A stretch of DNA of 64,000 bases from an uncultured Bacteroidota bacterium (GTDB taxonomy: Bacteria; Bacteroidota; Bacteroidia; Chitinophagales; Chitinophagaceae): NCBI GenBank assembly GCA_903905065.1, contig CAIVEW010000050.1:62001-126000 (forward strand), given 5' to 3'. Positions 35,171 to 42,451 of the stretch are shown piece by piece. The notes beneath the pieces were generated by a model that searched no databases, was not told where the DNA came from, and saw only the letters and a list, made by a program, of their open reading frames with translations. How positions within the stretch are numbered: the stretch's first letter is position 1; every line of letters starts with the position of its first letter. Made by a program: the position numbers and the translations under genes.

Positions 35171-36265
35171 GTGAGTAAATTGAATATTGTGCGTTTCGCA
35201 CCAAAGAATGGAGAAGGGTTCTATGATACACTGAAGAAAAATATAGACGATTTTTTCAAACAAAATAATATCGCGCCTACCGGCAACAGGGCGCTCAGGT
35301 GGAAGACCGTTGCTATGTTGTGCCTCTTTTTTGTTCCTATTATTCTTATTATCACCGGTGTAGGCGCAATAAGCCCGTTTCTCTTTTTTGGGCTTTGGTT
35401 TTTAACTGGCCTTGGCATGGTTGGTATCGGTTGCTCGGTGCATCACGATTCTAATCACGGCTCTTATTCCGACAATAAAACGGTAAATAAAATAATAGGG
35501 GATATCGTAAACGTAGTGGGCGGTTATGACGTTACCTGGCGCATACAGCATAATATACTGCATCATACCTACACAAACATAGAAGGCCTGGATGAGGATA
35601 TTGAGGTAGGCGGACTGATGCGTTTTTCCCCGCACAGCAAGAGATACAAGCTGCACCGTTTTCAGCATATATATGCATGGTTCCTGTATTGCTTGCTTAC
35701 CCTGCAATGGGTAACTTATAAAGACTACCGCCTGCTGTTTCAATATGAGAAAAAAGGCCTGCTTAAAAAAGAGAAAATTTCCCTAAGGAAGGCGCTGATC
35801 GAATTGAGCATTTATAAGGTGATCTACTTTACTTACATTTTGGTGCTGCCTATCATTTTCTCAGGTATGTCCTGGCAGGCTGTTGTTCTGGGTTTCCTGA
35901 TATTGCATTTCACTGCGGGACTTGGCTTATCGCTTATCTTCCAGTTGGCACATGTATTGGAATCTTCGGAGTTCCCGCTGCCAACAGAAGACCGGAAAAT
36001 GGAAAATAGCTGGGCCATTCACCAGCTCCTCAATACCGCTGACTTTTCTCCACGCAGCCATTGGATGTTTTGGTTTGTTGGCGGGCTTAACTACCAGGTA
36101 GAGCACCACCTGTTCCCACACATTTCACACGTGCATTATCCCAAGATCGCTAAGATCGTAAAGAGTACGGCTGAACAATATGGCCTGCCTTATAAAGTGA
36201 TGCCTACGTTTGTAAACGCAATTGGTGAGCATGCCAAAATGCTGAGGAAGATGGGCCGGGAGTAG
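35171..36265 (+). CDS. Acyl-lipid/acyl-CoA fatty acid desaturase
   Basis: A 364-residue membrane di-iron desaturase. The three histidine boxes are HHDSNHGS (near residue 90), HNILHHTYTN (near residue 128) and QVEHHLFPHISH (near residue 315). Hydrophobic helices flank them. Introduces a double bond in fatty acyl chains, probably to maintain membrane fluidity. GTG is the start: it follows the promoter box, and no in-frame ATG precedes the first helix. Confidence 0.92.
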   Translation: MSKLNIVRFAPKNGEGFYDTLKKNIDDFFKQNNIAPTGNRALRWKTVAMLCLFFVPIILIITGVGAISPFLFFGLWFLTGLGMVGIGCSVHHDSNHGSYSDNKTVNKIIGDIVNVVGGYDVTWRIQHNILHHTYTNIEGLDEDIEVGGLMRFSPHSKRYKLHRFQHIYAWFLYCLLTLQWVTYKDYRLLFQYEKKGLLKKEKISLRKALIELSIYKVIYFTYILVLPIIFSGMSWQAVVLGFLILHFTAGLGLSLIFQLAHVLESSEFPLPTEDRKMENSWAIHQLLNTADFSPRSHWMFWFVGGLNYQVEHHLFPHISHVHYPKIAKIVKSTAEQYGLPYKVMPTFVNAIGEHAKMLRKMGRE

Positions 36266-36284
36266 CCTGTTACACCTTTTTAGC

Positions 36285-37148
36285 CTAACGGAACAATTCG
36301 CTCATAATGTCCAAACCAGGATAATGGGTGATCCGGATCTTTCTCTGCCGAAGGTCTACGGTAATCAGTTTTGAATTCAATTCTTCCGCGAAAGGGAAGT
36401 ACTCCATGTCGAAATGTTTGGATACATAAATGTATTTCCGGTTCCTTTTTTTCATCCGGAAGATTGCATTTTCATAACCGAACTTGTATAGAAAGGATAC
36501 CTGCTGCAGCCGGTTGTTATTAATGACCAAGCCTTTCCCAAATGGCTCCCTGGCACCATAGCCATCGTCGTCCTTGTTGGGTGTCGAGTCAACAACTTTG
36601 GTGTGATAAGCCGGGTAGCCATATTCCTCGATAAGGTAATTGTTTGTTCCACGGTTGAGGGTTTCTCCAGCCGTATAATTATAATTTTTAGGATTATCGG
36701 TCAAAGAATCGGTCGTTCTCGATTGATAGTTGGGATAGCCGTAATACACGATGACATAGTCATTGTCATTGCCAATCACGTCACTGGCAGCAGGTGTGCT
36801 ATCGGCTTTGAACAATATACCTTCAAACTTTCTTTTTTTGATCAAATCAACGTTTGTGTCGATATAATAGTAAACCGGGCAGAAGAACAGATGATCGCTG
36901 AAGTCAGCAATCATTTTTGCCCTGATGTAGGCAGCATCTGCCCCCACTAATTCCGCTTCGTTATAGCGCCTGGCTTTTGTGAGTGCTTCAATCCGGTTAT
37001 GCTCGGACCTTAATTGCACTAAAATTGCTTTCGGAAATTTAAAACTCGTATCGACGTTTTTGTCGGCTGCTGTATTTTGTGCTTCGCCGTGGTGACTCGT
37101 AAGCAGTAACAAAAAACCTAAAAGGACAGCTGGCAGTGTTTTAACCAT
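36285..37148 (-). CDS. Secreted protein of unknown function
   Basis: A 287-residue protein with a signal peptide (MVKTLPAVLLGFLLLL, cleavage near GEAQ). The body has two similar YYGYPNYQSRTTDS and EEYGYPAYHTKVVDS segments about 48 residues apart, suggesting an internal duplication. No family recognised. ATG 37148 is preferred; a TTG at 37169 would lie within a promoter-like box. Converges on the desaturase with only 19 nt between them. Confidence 0.7.
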   Translation of the reverse strand: MVKTLPAVLLGFLLLLTSHHGEAQNTAADKNVDTSFKFPKAILVQLRSEHNRIEALTKARRYNEAELVGADAAYIRAKMIADFSDHLFFCPVYYYIDTNVDLIKKRKFEGILFKADSTPAASDVIGNDNDYVIVYYGYPNYQSRTTDSLTDNPKNYNYTAGETLNRGTNNYLIEEYGYPAYHTKVVDSTPNKDDDGYGAREPFGKGLVINNNRLQQVSFLYKFGYENAIFRMKKRNRKYIYVSKHFDMEYFPFAEELNSKLITVDLRQRKIRITHYPGLDIMSELFR

Positions 37149-37166
37149 AAGAAAAATGAGTTGTTT

Positions 37167-37184
37167 CAAAGTTATTCAAAATTA
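37167..37184 (-). promoter_or_regulatory. Two overlapping-phase -7 boxes of the 36285-37148 gene
   Basis: On the minus strand TAATTTTG (37177-37184) and TAACTTTG (37167-37174) both match TAnnTTTG, 18-35 nt upstream of the ATG. Two closely spaced start sites are possible. Confidence 0.5.
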
Positions 37185-37286
37185 GTTCTGCTGGAAATCT
37201 CCGGTAAAAAACAATACTTTACTGAGTTGGGATCAATATTAAGAATGATTTGGCTGGGTTTGGCATACTAATTGATTTTACCGGGT

Positions 37287-37439
37287 ATGCTCAAGTATAA
37301 GGTGGCACTGGTGAATTTAGCTGCGCTGTATTTTCGTCTTGCTATCTTTTTTGTAGTCGGCTTTGTCTATTGCTCCGTCATGTTTGGCCGCTACATTCGC
37401 GCCAGCTACGCGGAGCGGTTCCAGGAGCGATCACTGTAA
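37287..37439 (+). CDS. Possible 50-residue single-helix membrane protein
   Basis: ATG 37287 to TAA 37437 encodes 50 residues: MLKYKVALVN, a hydrophobic segment (about residues 8-34, including FRLAIFFVVGFVYCSV) and a basic C-terminal tail (RASYAERFQERSL). The topology is that of small membrane proteins. No clear ribosome binding site or TAnnTTTG box precedes it, so it may be chance. It fills an otherwise empty 290-nt gap between divergently placed genes. Confidence 0.35.
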   Translation: MLKYKVALVNLAALYFRLAIFFVVGFVYCSVMFGRYIRASYAERFQERSL

Positions 37440-37458
37440 TGTGCATTTGAAAAAGGCC

Positions 37459-38559
37459 CTACTGGTTATCCAGTTTCTGCCTTAGTTGCCGCGTCATGCC
37501 GCCGGTATACGCCCGCCACTTTTCTATTACTTCCGCCATATCAGCAGGTATTTCCGAGTCGAATTGTATCCATTCACCGGTGGTGGGGTGGGTGAAGCCC
37601 AGTTCCTTGGCATGTAGCGCCTGGCGGGTGAGTATGCTGAAGCAGTTGTCAATAAACTGCTTGTACTTATTGAACACGGTGCCTTTCACAATTCTGTCGC
37701 CTCCGTAGGTTGCATCGTTGAATAGCGGATGGCCTATGTATTTCATATGCACCCGTATCTGGTGGGTGCGGCCCGTTTCCAGGCGCAACTCTACCAGTGT
37801 TACATAATTGAACCGCTCCAGCACTTTGTAGTGGGTTATGGCATCCTTGCCATAATCGCCATCGGGGAAGGCGTCCATTATCTTGCGGAAACGGAGGTTG
37901 CGGCCGATGTTCACATGCACTGTGCCTTCGTCTTCTGCGAGGTCGCCCCAAACCAATGCTATGTAGCGGCGATGAACGGTATGCTTTTTAAACTGTGCAG
38001 CCAGCCTCGTCATTGCCTCATCGGTCTTGCCAATTACCACCAGCCCGGAAGTATCCTTGTCGATGCGGTGCACAAGGCCCACACGAGTAAGCTCATCCAG
38101 TGGCACCTGGGTAGTGTGGAAGTAGTAGGAGAGGCCGTTTACCAAGGTGCCGGTATAGTTGCCGCAGCCGGGATGTACCACCATGCCCGCCGGCTTGTTT
38201 ATGATCATCAGGGCGTTGTCTTCGTAGGCAATATTCAGCGGCAAGTCTTCCGGTATGACTTCCTGGCTTTCCGGCTTGCGTGTTTCAAAAACTACGATCG
38301 TATCGTTTGGTCTTACCCGGTAATTCGATTTTACAGGTTGGTCGTTTACCAATACAAAACCACTCTCTATAGCCTGCTGCACCTTATTGCGCGTAGCGCC
38401 TTCCAGCCGGTTCATCACGAATTTATCTATGCGCAGCGGCTCCTGCCGGCTCGGCGTGACAAAGCGAAGTCGCTCCACCGGGGCGGCATCCGCTTCATTT
38501 AATTCTTCTTCCGGGTCTTCGTCATCCCATACATCTTCTATGTCTTGCTCATTGGCCAT
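37459..38559 (-). CDS. rluD: RluD/RluA family rRNA pseudouridine synthase
   Basis: A 366-residue protein with an acidic N-terminal tail (about 1-28), an S4 RNA-binding domain (about 38-100) and a pseudouridine synthase domain with the catalytic Asp in VHRIDKDTSGL (near residue 165) and RTHQIRVHM. Converts uridines of 23S rRNA to pseudouridine. The start codon lies directly beside its -7 box (4 nt between), suggesting a leaderless mRNA. Confidence 0.9.
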   Translation of the reverse strand: MANEQDIEDVWDDEDPEEELNEADAAPVERLRFVTPSRQEPLRIDKFVMNRLEGATRNKVQQAIESGFVLVNDQPVKSNYRVRPNDTIVVFETRKPESQEVIPEDLPLNIAYEDNALMIINKPAGMVVHPGCGNYTGTLVNGLSYYFHTTQVPLDELTRVGLVHRIDKDTSGLVVIGKTDEAMTRLAAQFKKHTVHRRYIALVWGDLAEDEGTVHVNIGRNLRFRKIMDAFPDGDYGKDAITHYKVLERFNYVTLVELRLETGRTHQIRVHMKYIGHPLFNDATYGGDRIVKGTVFNKYKQFIDNCFSILTRQALHAKELGFTHPTTGEWIQFDSEIPADMAEVIEKWRAYTGGMTRQLRQKLDNQ

Positions 38560-38563
38560 GGCG

Positions 38564-38571
38564 CAAAGATA
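38564..38571 (-). promoter_or_regulatory. -7 promoter element of rluD, leaderless configuration
   Basis: On the minus strand TATCTTTG (TAnnTTTG) ends 4 nt before the ATG (38559). With transcription starting about 4 nt after the box, the first transcribed base would be at or next to the A of the ATG. Confidence 0.55.
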
Positions 38572-38637
38572 ACCCGTATGGGTTGGAATTCGGATTTTTT
38601 GGAATTGGGAATCAGGATTGGTTTGTATATCCTTTTG

Positions 38638-39456
38638 TCACTTACTAATAATCCTCAGCTCTACTCTCCGGCTCAGTGCTTCATTCTCTCTGCCAGTTTC
38701 CTCGTCCCTTATGGGATTAATGTTTCCGAGGCCTATGGCGGCTTTTAGCCTTTCTTTGGCTATTCCGTTCTTAATGAGATAGTCGGCTACTTCCTGTGCC
38801 CGTTTTTGGGAAAGTGTACCTTCGTCATAAGGCTCATCTCTGCCGTCATTAATACCCAGGCAGCACACATGGCCTTCCAACTGAAAGATAATGGTACTGT
38901 TTTTCTGCAGGAAGTGGAGCAGCATTTCCAGCCGGGGTATAGACTCTGGTGTCATTCTCAGCGAGCCCTGGTAGAAGTCCACATTTTTTATCGGCAACGA
39001 TTCATCCACTTGCAGTTTTTCCAGATCGTACTGAAACCGCTGGTCGTCGGATGTGTCTTTCCGGGCGTCAAAAATAATATCCACTTTTCGGTCTTCTGAA
39101 AATCCTTTCCTGCCGTTTGTAATGGTGTGGGTTATTTTGCCTTTGCCCGTACACCGTTTTATATCATTGTTATCATAGCCCGAAATAACAAGGTAATCCT
39201 CCACGTTTTTTGCTCTCATTTCAGAGACCACTTTGTCGTAGCCATCCGTTCCCAGGTAGTCGGCATAACCCATTATGGTGATCTTTGTTTCGTGCATCAG
39301 TCTGTTGTCCTTTACTATGCTGTCTATCATCTGTATGCCGCGCTCGTTGATCTGCGTTTTGTCCAGGTCAAAATAGATATGCATTGTATCATGGGTCTGG
39401 CCGTATACCTTTACCAGGGCAAGGAAAAGCAGCAAGATAGATGTGAGACGTTTCAT
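38638..39456 (-). CDS. Protein with two OmpA-like peptidoglycan-binding domains
   Basis: A 272-residue periplasmic protein with a signal peptide (ending near VYGQ) and two OmpA-C-like domains in tandem: about 25-115 (IYFDLDKTQINERG...IMGYADYLGTDG) and about 155-270 (FQLEGHVCCLGIND...LSQKRAQEVADYLIKNG...ALSRRVELRI). No beta-barrel part. The second domain keeps the RRVEL C-terminal signature; the first is more diverged. Possibly links the cell wall to an unknown partner. Confidence 0.85.
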   Translation of the reverse strand: MKRLTSILLLFLALVKVYGQTHDTMHIYFDLDKTQINERGIQMIDSIVKDNRLMHETKITIMGYADYLGTDGYDKVVSEMRAKNVEDYLVISGYDNNDIKRCTGKGKITHTITNGRKGFSEDRKVDIIFDARKDTSDDQRFQYDLEKLQVDESLPIKNVDFYQGSLRMTPESIPRLEMLLHFLQKNSTIIFQLEGHVCCLGINDGRDEPYDEGTLSQKRAQEVADYLIKNGIAKERLKAAIGLGNINPIRDEETGRENEALSRRVELRIISK

Positions 39457-39588
39457 TAATTTAAAGATACAATTTCTTCATCTCTTCCTGCTATCATAGC
39501 TCTGCTATGATGACGTTAAACTAGCTGTGACCACAATGTCCCATATTGACGTTGCCGTTTACTAACTTCGCCCTCTAAAGGATTATCA

Positions 39589-40131
39589 ATGAGTATCAAG
39601 GAGCGGCAAAAGAAGGTGCTAGAGAAGGGCGCTGCCAATATTACTAAATGGGTAGGCTCTACAACTTCAGTGGTGCTGCATACTATTCTGTTTATCGTTT
39701 CATTTATTCTTCCTTATCTGGGTGTGGTAAGTTTTGAAAGGATGTTGTTATTCCTAACCACTATCGTATCGCTGGAAGCTATATATCTGTCCATATTTAT
39801 ACAGATGTCTATAAATATGAACAACCAAAACATTGAGATCATCCAGGAAGACATCGAAGAGCTTGGCGAAGACATCGAGGAAATAAGTGAAGACATTGAG
39901 GAGCTTGGTGAAGACATCGAAGAGATAGGCGAGGACATTGAAGAGATACAAAAAGACGTGGACGAGATACAAAAGGATGTGGACGAGATACAGGAAGACG
40001 TGGTAGAGATACAGGAAGAAACAACCGAAGACGAAAGCAAGGAAAACAAAGAATCAGAGATACTATTGTCCATTCAGGCTACACTGCTGCATTTGCAGAA
40101 AGAGATAGAGCAATTGAAGCATAAAAAGTAG
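39589..40131 (+). CDS. DUF1003-like membrane protein with a heptad coiled-coil tail
   Basis: A 180-residue protein: N-terminal part with two membrane helices (about 25-47 and 52-72; SLEAIYLSIFIQMS recalls DUF1003 or low-affinity iron permease proteins), followed by eight consecutive 7-residue units of the EDIEELG/KDVDEIQ type (residues 87-142) and a polar tail. The heptads predict a very acidic coiled coil that could drive oligomerisation. Function unknown. Confidence 0.75.
   Translation: MSIKERQKKVLEKGAANITKWVGSTTSVVLHTILFIVSFILPYLGVVSFERMLLFLTTIVSLEAIYLSIFIQMSINMNNQNIEIIQEDIEELGEDIEEISEDIEELGEDIEEIGEDIEEIQKDVDEIQKDVDEIQEDVVEIQEETTEDESKENKESEILLSIQATLLHLQKEIEQLKHKK
39847..40014 (+). repeat. 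Eight tandem 21-nt repeats encoding heptads
   Basis: Eight consecutive 21-nt units encode EDIEELG, EDIEEIS, EDIEELG, EDIEEIG, EDIEEIQ, KDVDEIQ, KDVDEIQ and EDVVEIQ. The first five are close copies and the last three form a second type, suggesting repeat expansion. Confidence 0.85.
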
Positions 40132-40151
40132 AGACCTTAACAACGCACTGT

Positions 40152-41213
40152 TTACTTCTTAAACCACTGCGCCATAAACTTCGGGTCCAATTGGTAGTAG
40201 GCGTAGGTGCTTTTGTATTCCACGTTTCCATTATTTATCCAAATTATAGACGGTACGCTGGGGCCGGCCATTGCCATGAACTCTGGCGTATGATGGAAGT
40301 ATAGATGGGGGACATCTTCTGCATGGGTCTCGTCGAAGAATTTTTTCAGGAAGGTTTCTGAGCCATCAAGTACGATGTACATAGGGTAATCAGGATGCTC
40401 GTGATGAATGATCTGCAGCAGATATGCGGCCTTTTTACAGTGTGGGCAAGTGAGACTCATAAAGGCCAGGATATGCTTGCCCTTTCTCAGGTCCACGGTA
40501 GGTGCGGGGTCAAAGCGATACAGCGGGTCCAGATTGATGGTTGTTGCTGTCTTTGGCGCTTCCGGGTCTGTACCGACGTACATGAACCGCAGCAGGAAGG
40601 GTGTGCTTATTGCAATCGCCGCCACAAAAAGGCATATGTATTCCTGGTACTTGTAAGGTTTAACGTCATATATTTTCCACAAGACGATGGTTGCGGCGAT
40701 CATAGCGAGGTTCTTCCACACAGCCTGCAGTGGCGTCATGCTCACCTGATTGCCGAAACAGCCGCAGTTGCCGGTATTGCCCTGCTTCATGATCACGATG
40801 AGCAGATAAATAATGAATACCCCAAGTATGGCAATAACCGCCTTGTAAGTGAAAGACCTGAGAAAAATGTGGCAAACCAAGAACAGGCCGAGCAACACTT
40901 CCAGCCCTATCATCACCCGCGCCAGGATACCAGTGAGCAATATGCTGCTTATTCCCAGGTCGAAAAAAGTCCACTGAAAACTGTCGAACGTATTATCGTC
41001 CTGGTATATGGTGATTGGGAAAGAGGTGTGATCAGAGGGTATACTCCATCGAACGAAAACGCCCAGCTTGCTATAGGCAGAATAAAAGAACACCCCTGCA
41101 AGGACCAATAGTAGCAGAAGACCTATAGTGCGCTTTACGTAAAACGAAGCGCTTTTGCGTGGCTTTGGCGTTACTTCCGGTGCGGCAGGGTCTGTTTGTA
41201 AAACTGCATCCAT
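40152..41213 (-). CDS. MauE/DoxX-like membrane protein fused to a thioredoxin-like domain
   Basis: A 353-residue protein with about five membrane helices (about 28-220) including a GNCGCFG motif typical of MauE/DoxX-like redox membrane proteins. A C-terminal thioredoxin-like domain follows (about 240-350), with the CPHC active site in SLTCPHCKKA. It probably passes electrons through the membrane to a periplasmic thiol system. ATG 41213 is used: the TTG at 41231 would lie within the promoter box. Confidence 0.82.
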   Translation of the reverse strand: MDAVLQTDPAAPEVTPKPRKSASFYVKRTIGLLLLLVLAGVFFYSAYSKLGVFVRWSIPSDHTSFPITIYQDDNTFDSFQWTFFDLGISSILLTGILARVMIGLEVLLGLFLVCHIFLRSFTYKAVIAILGVFIIYLLIVIMKQGNTGNCGCFGNQVSMTPLQAVWKNLAMIAATIVLWKIYDVKPYKYQEYICLFVAAIAISTPFLLRFMYVGTDPEAPKTATTINLDPLYRFDPAPTVDLRKGKHILAFMSLTCPHCKKAAYLLQIIHHEHPDYPMYIVLDGSETFLKKFFDETHAEDVPHLYFHHTPEFMAMAGPSVPSIIWINNGNVEYKSTYAYYQLDPKFMAQWFKK

Positions 41214-41228
41214 ATTGAGAATATGGCT

Positions 41229-41236
41229 CAAAATTA
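41229..41236 (-). promoter_or_regulatory. -7 promoter element of the MauE-like gene
   Basis: On the minus strand TAATTTTG matches TAnnTTTG, 15 nt from ATG 41213. It also argues against the longer TTG-initiated form. Confidence 0.5.
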
Positions 41237-41270
41237 GCCCATTACCGCTTATTGGGATGGTAAAATTTTA

Positions 41271-41519
41271 TTAATAAAGGTAGCAGGTCTCTACTGTGGT
41301 AATGTTGTTGTTCACGTAAGTTCCTGATTGGGCGTTACAATTGCTCTGCGCGCCGGACTTGTTATTAATAATGCTGAATTCCGTTGAAGAGCTATCGGGG
41401 AGGCCGGGTGTGCCACTATACTTGATATTGCAATGACAGGTATATTTCTTGCCACATGAGGTCATTATTACGGTTCCTGCAACTGCGATGGCAAGTAGTA
41501 TAGTGGTTATGAATTTCAT
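41271..41519 (-). CDS. Small lipoprotein of unknown function
   Basis: An 82-residue protein with a lipoprotein signal (MKFITTILLAIAVAG, lipobox MTSC). The mature part is short and polar with further cysteines (TCHCNIK, SNCNA, ETCYLY) that may pair. No family recognised. ATG 41519 is the natural start; the frame's upstream extension lacks signal character. It lies just upstream of the MauE/thioredoxin gene on the same strand, so a redox partner role is possible. Confidence 0.65.
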   Translation of the reverse strand: MKFITTILLAIAVAGTVIMTSCGKKYTCHCNIKYSGTPGLPDSSSTEFSIINNKSGAQSNCNAQSGTYVNNNITTVETCYLY

Positions 41520-41678
41520 GTATCCTGTTATTTGGTGTGAAGATACTGATTGAGATTTAATATTCAAAAAATGAATGACAGATGGGTCTCATATTTCCGG
41601 CAGGAGTCCGGTTGATAAAGTGTTATGATAAAGTCTGATTTTCGCCTTATAATTGCAAAAATATAGATTCATTTACCT

Positions 41679-42197
41679 ATTACACGTATCGGCCTCATAT
41701 CAGACACGCACAACTACCTTGATGAGGCCGTATTCAAGCACTTTGAAAATTGCGATGAGATATGGCATGCCGGCGATTTTGGCACATCGGCGATAGCAGA
41801 CAAACTGAAAGCGTTCAAGCCGCTGAGGGGAGTTTATGGGAACATAGATGGTTACGACATCAGGAGTGAGTTCCCCGAAAAACTAAGGTTCAAATGTGAG
41901 GGCGTAGATGTGTTCGTGGTACACATTGGCGGCTATCCCGGACACTATGCACCTGCGATCAGGACGGAGTTATTTGCCAATCCTCCAAAACTATTCATCA
42001 GTGGCCACTCCCATATCCTCAAAGTAATCTACGACGACAAACTGAAGTGCCTGCATATGAACCCAGGTGCCGCTGGTAATCATGGCTGGCACAAAGTGCG
42101 TACCCTTATTCGCTTTGTTATTGATGGCAGCGATATGAAAAATTGTGAGGTAATAGAACTTGGTAAAAGGACCGGGAAAGCGCAGACCGAAATATAG
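41679..42197 (+). CDS. YfcE-type metallophosphoesterase with ATT start
   Basis: A 172-residue calcineurin-like phosphoesterase of the YfcE/MJ0936 type, acting on phosphodiesters. Metal ligands are in order: ISDTH, HAGDFG, GNIDG, VVHIGG and SGHSH, then NPGAAG. The conserved start (TRIGLISDTH) is preceded in frame by TAG at 41664, and no ATG, GTG or TTG lies between it and the domain. ATT 41679 is therefore the best start; an in-frame ATG at 41625 lies before the TAG. Either a genuine rare start, or a start-codon mutation. Confidence 0.82.
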   Translation: MTRIGLISDTHNYLDEAVFKHFENCDEIWHAGDFGTSAIADKLKAFKPLRGVYGNIDGYDIRSEFPEKLRFKCEGVDVFVVHIGGYPGHYAPAIRTELFANPPKLFISGHSHILKVIYDDKLKCLHMNPGAAGNHGWHKVRTLIRFVIDGSDMKNCEVIELGKRTGKAQTEI

Positions 42198-42238
42198 GCG
42201 TCTGGCGCGTTTCAGACGTTCGTGATCCAATCTGCATT

Positions 42239-42325
42239 CAACCACTATCGTGGTTGCGTACATCCAGCTTTTTAATCCCCGGATTTCATCCGGGGCTATT
42301 AACGGTTAAGCCCTCCGGGCTTTTT
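42239..42325. terminator. Three hairpins between phosphoesterase and amtB
   Basis: CAACCAC-TATC-GTGGTTG (42239-42256), CCCCGGA-TTTCA-TCCGGGG (42277-42295), and AAGCCC-TCC-GGGCTT (42308-42322) followed by TTTC. The last is a good intrinsic terminator. The rest of the 254-nt gap is AT-rich and holds the amtB leader with a TATATTTTG near-promoter motif. Confidence 0.6.
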
Positions 42326-42451
42326 CGCCGCGTTTTTTATCGTTTTATCTATGAGCAGTGAATTGATTGCGATCTAAGCGCTTGCTTTTTAATTCTTTTC
42401 TTTATATTTTGTTGGTCACCTTCTATTTTTTAACTTTTAAAACGTTTACTT

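Noticed and set aside
37729-38502. A 257-codon open frame on the plus strand opposite rluD
   Set aside because: It lies entirely within the antisense of a clearly conserved enzyme and has no recognisable domains; this is a codon-bias shadow.
39847-40014. CRISPR-like array
   Set aside because: The 21-nt units have no spacers, are contiguous and in frame, and encode heptads.
41910-42197. A truncated phosphoesterase starting at an internal ATG
   Set aside because: The upstream frame encodes all missing metal-binding motifs in phase; the gene is complete and merely lacks a standard start codon.
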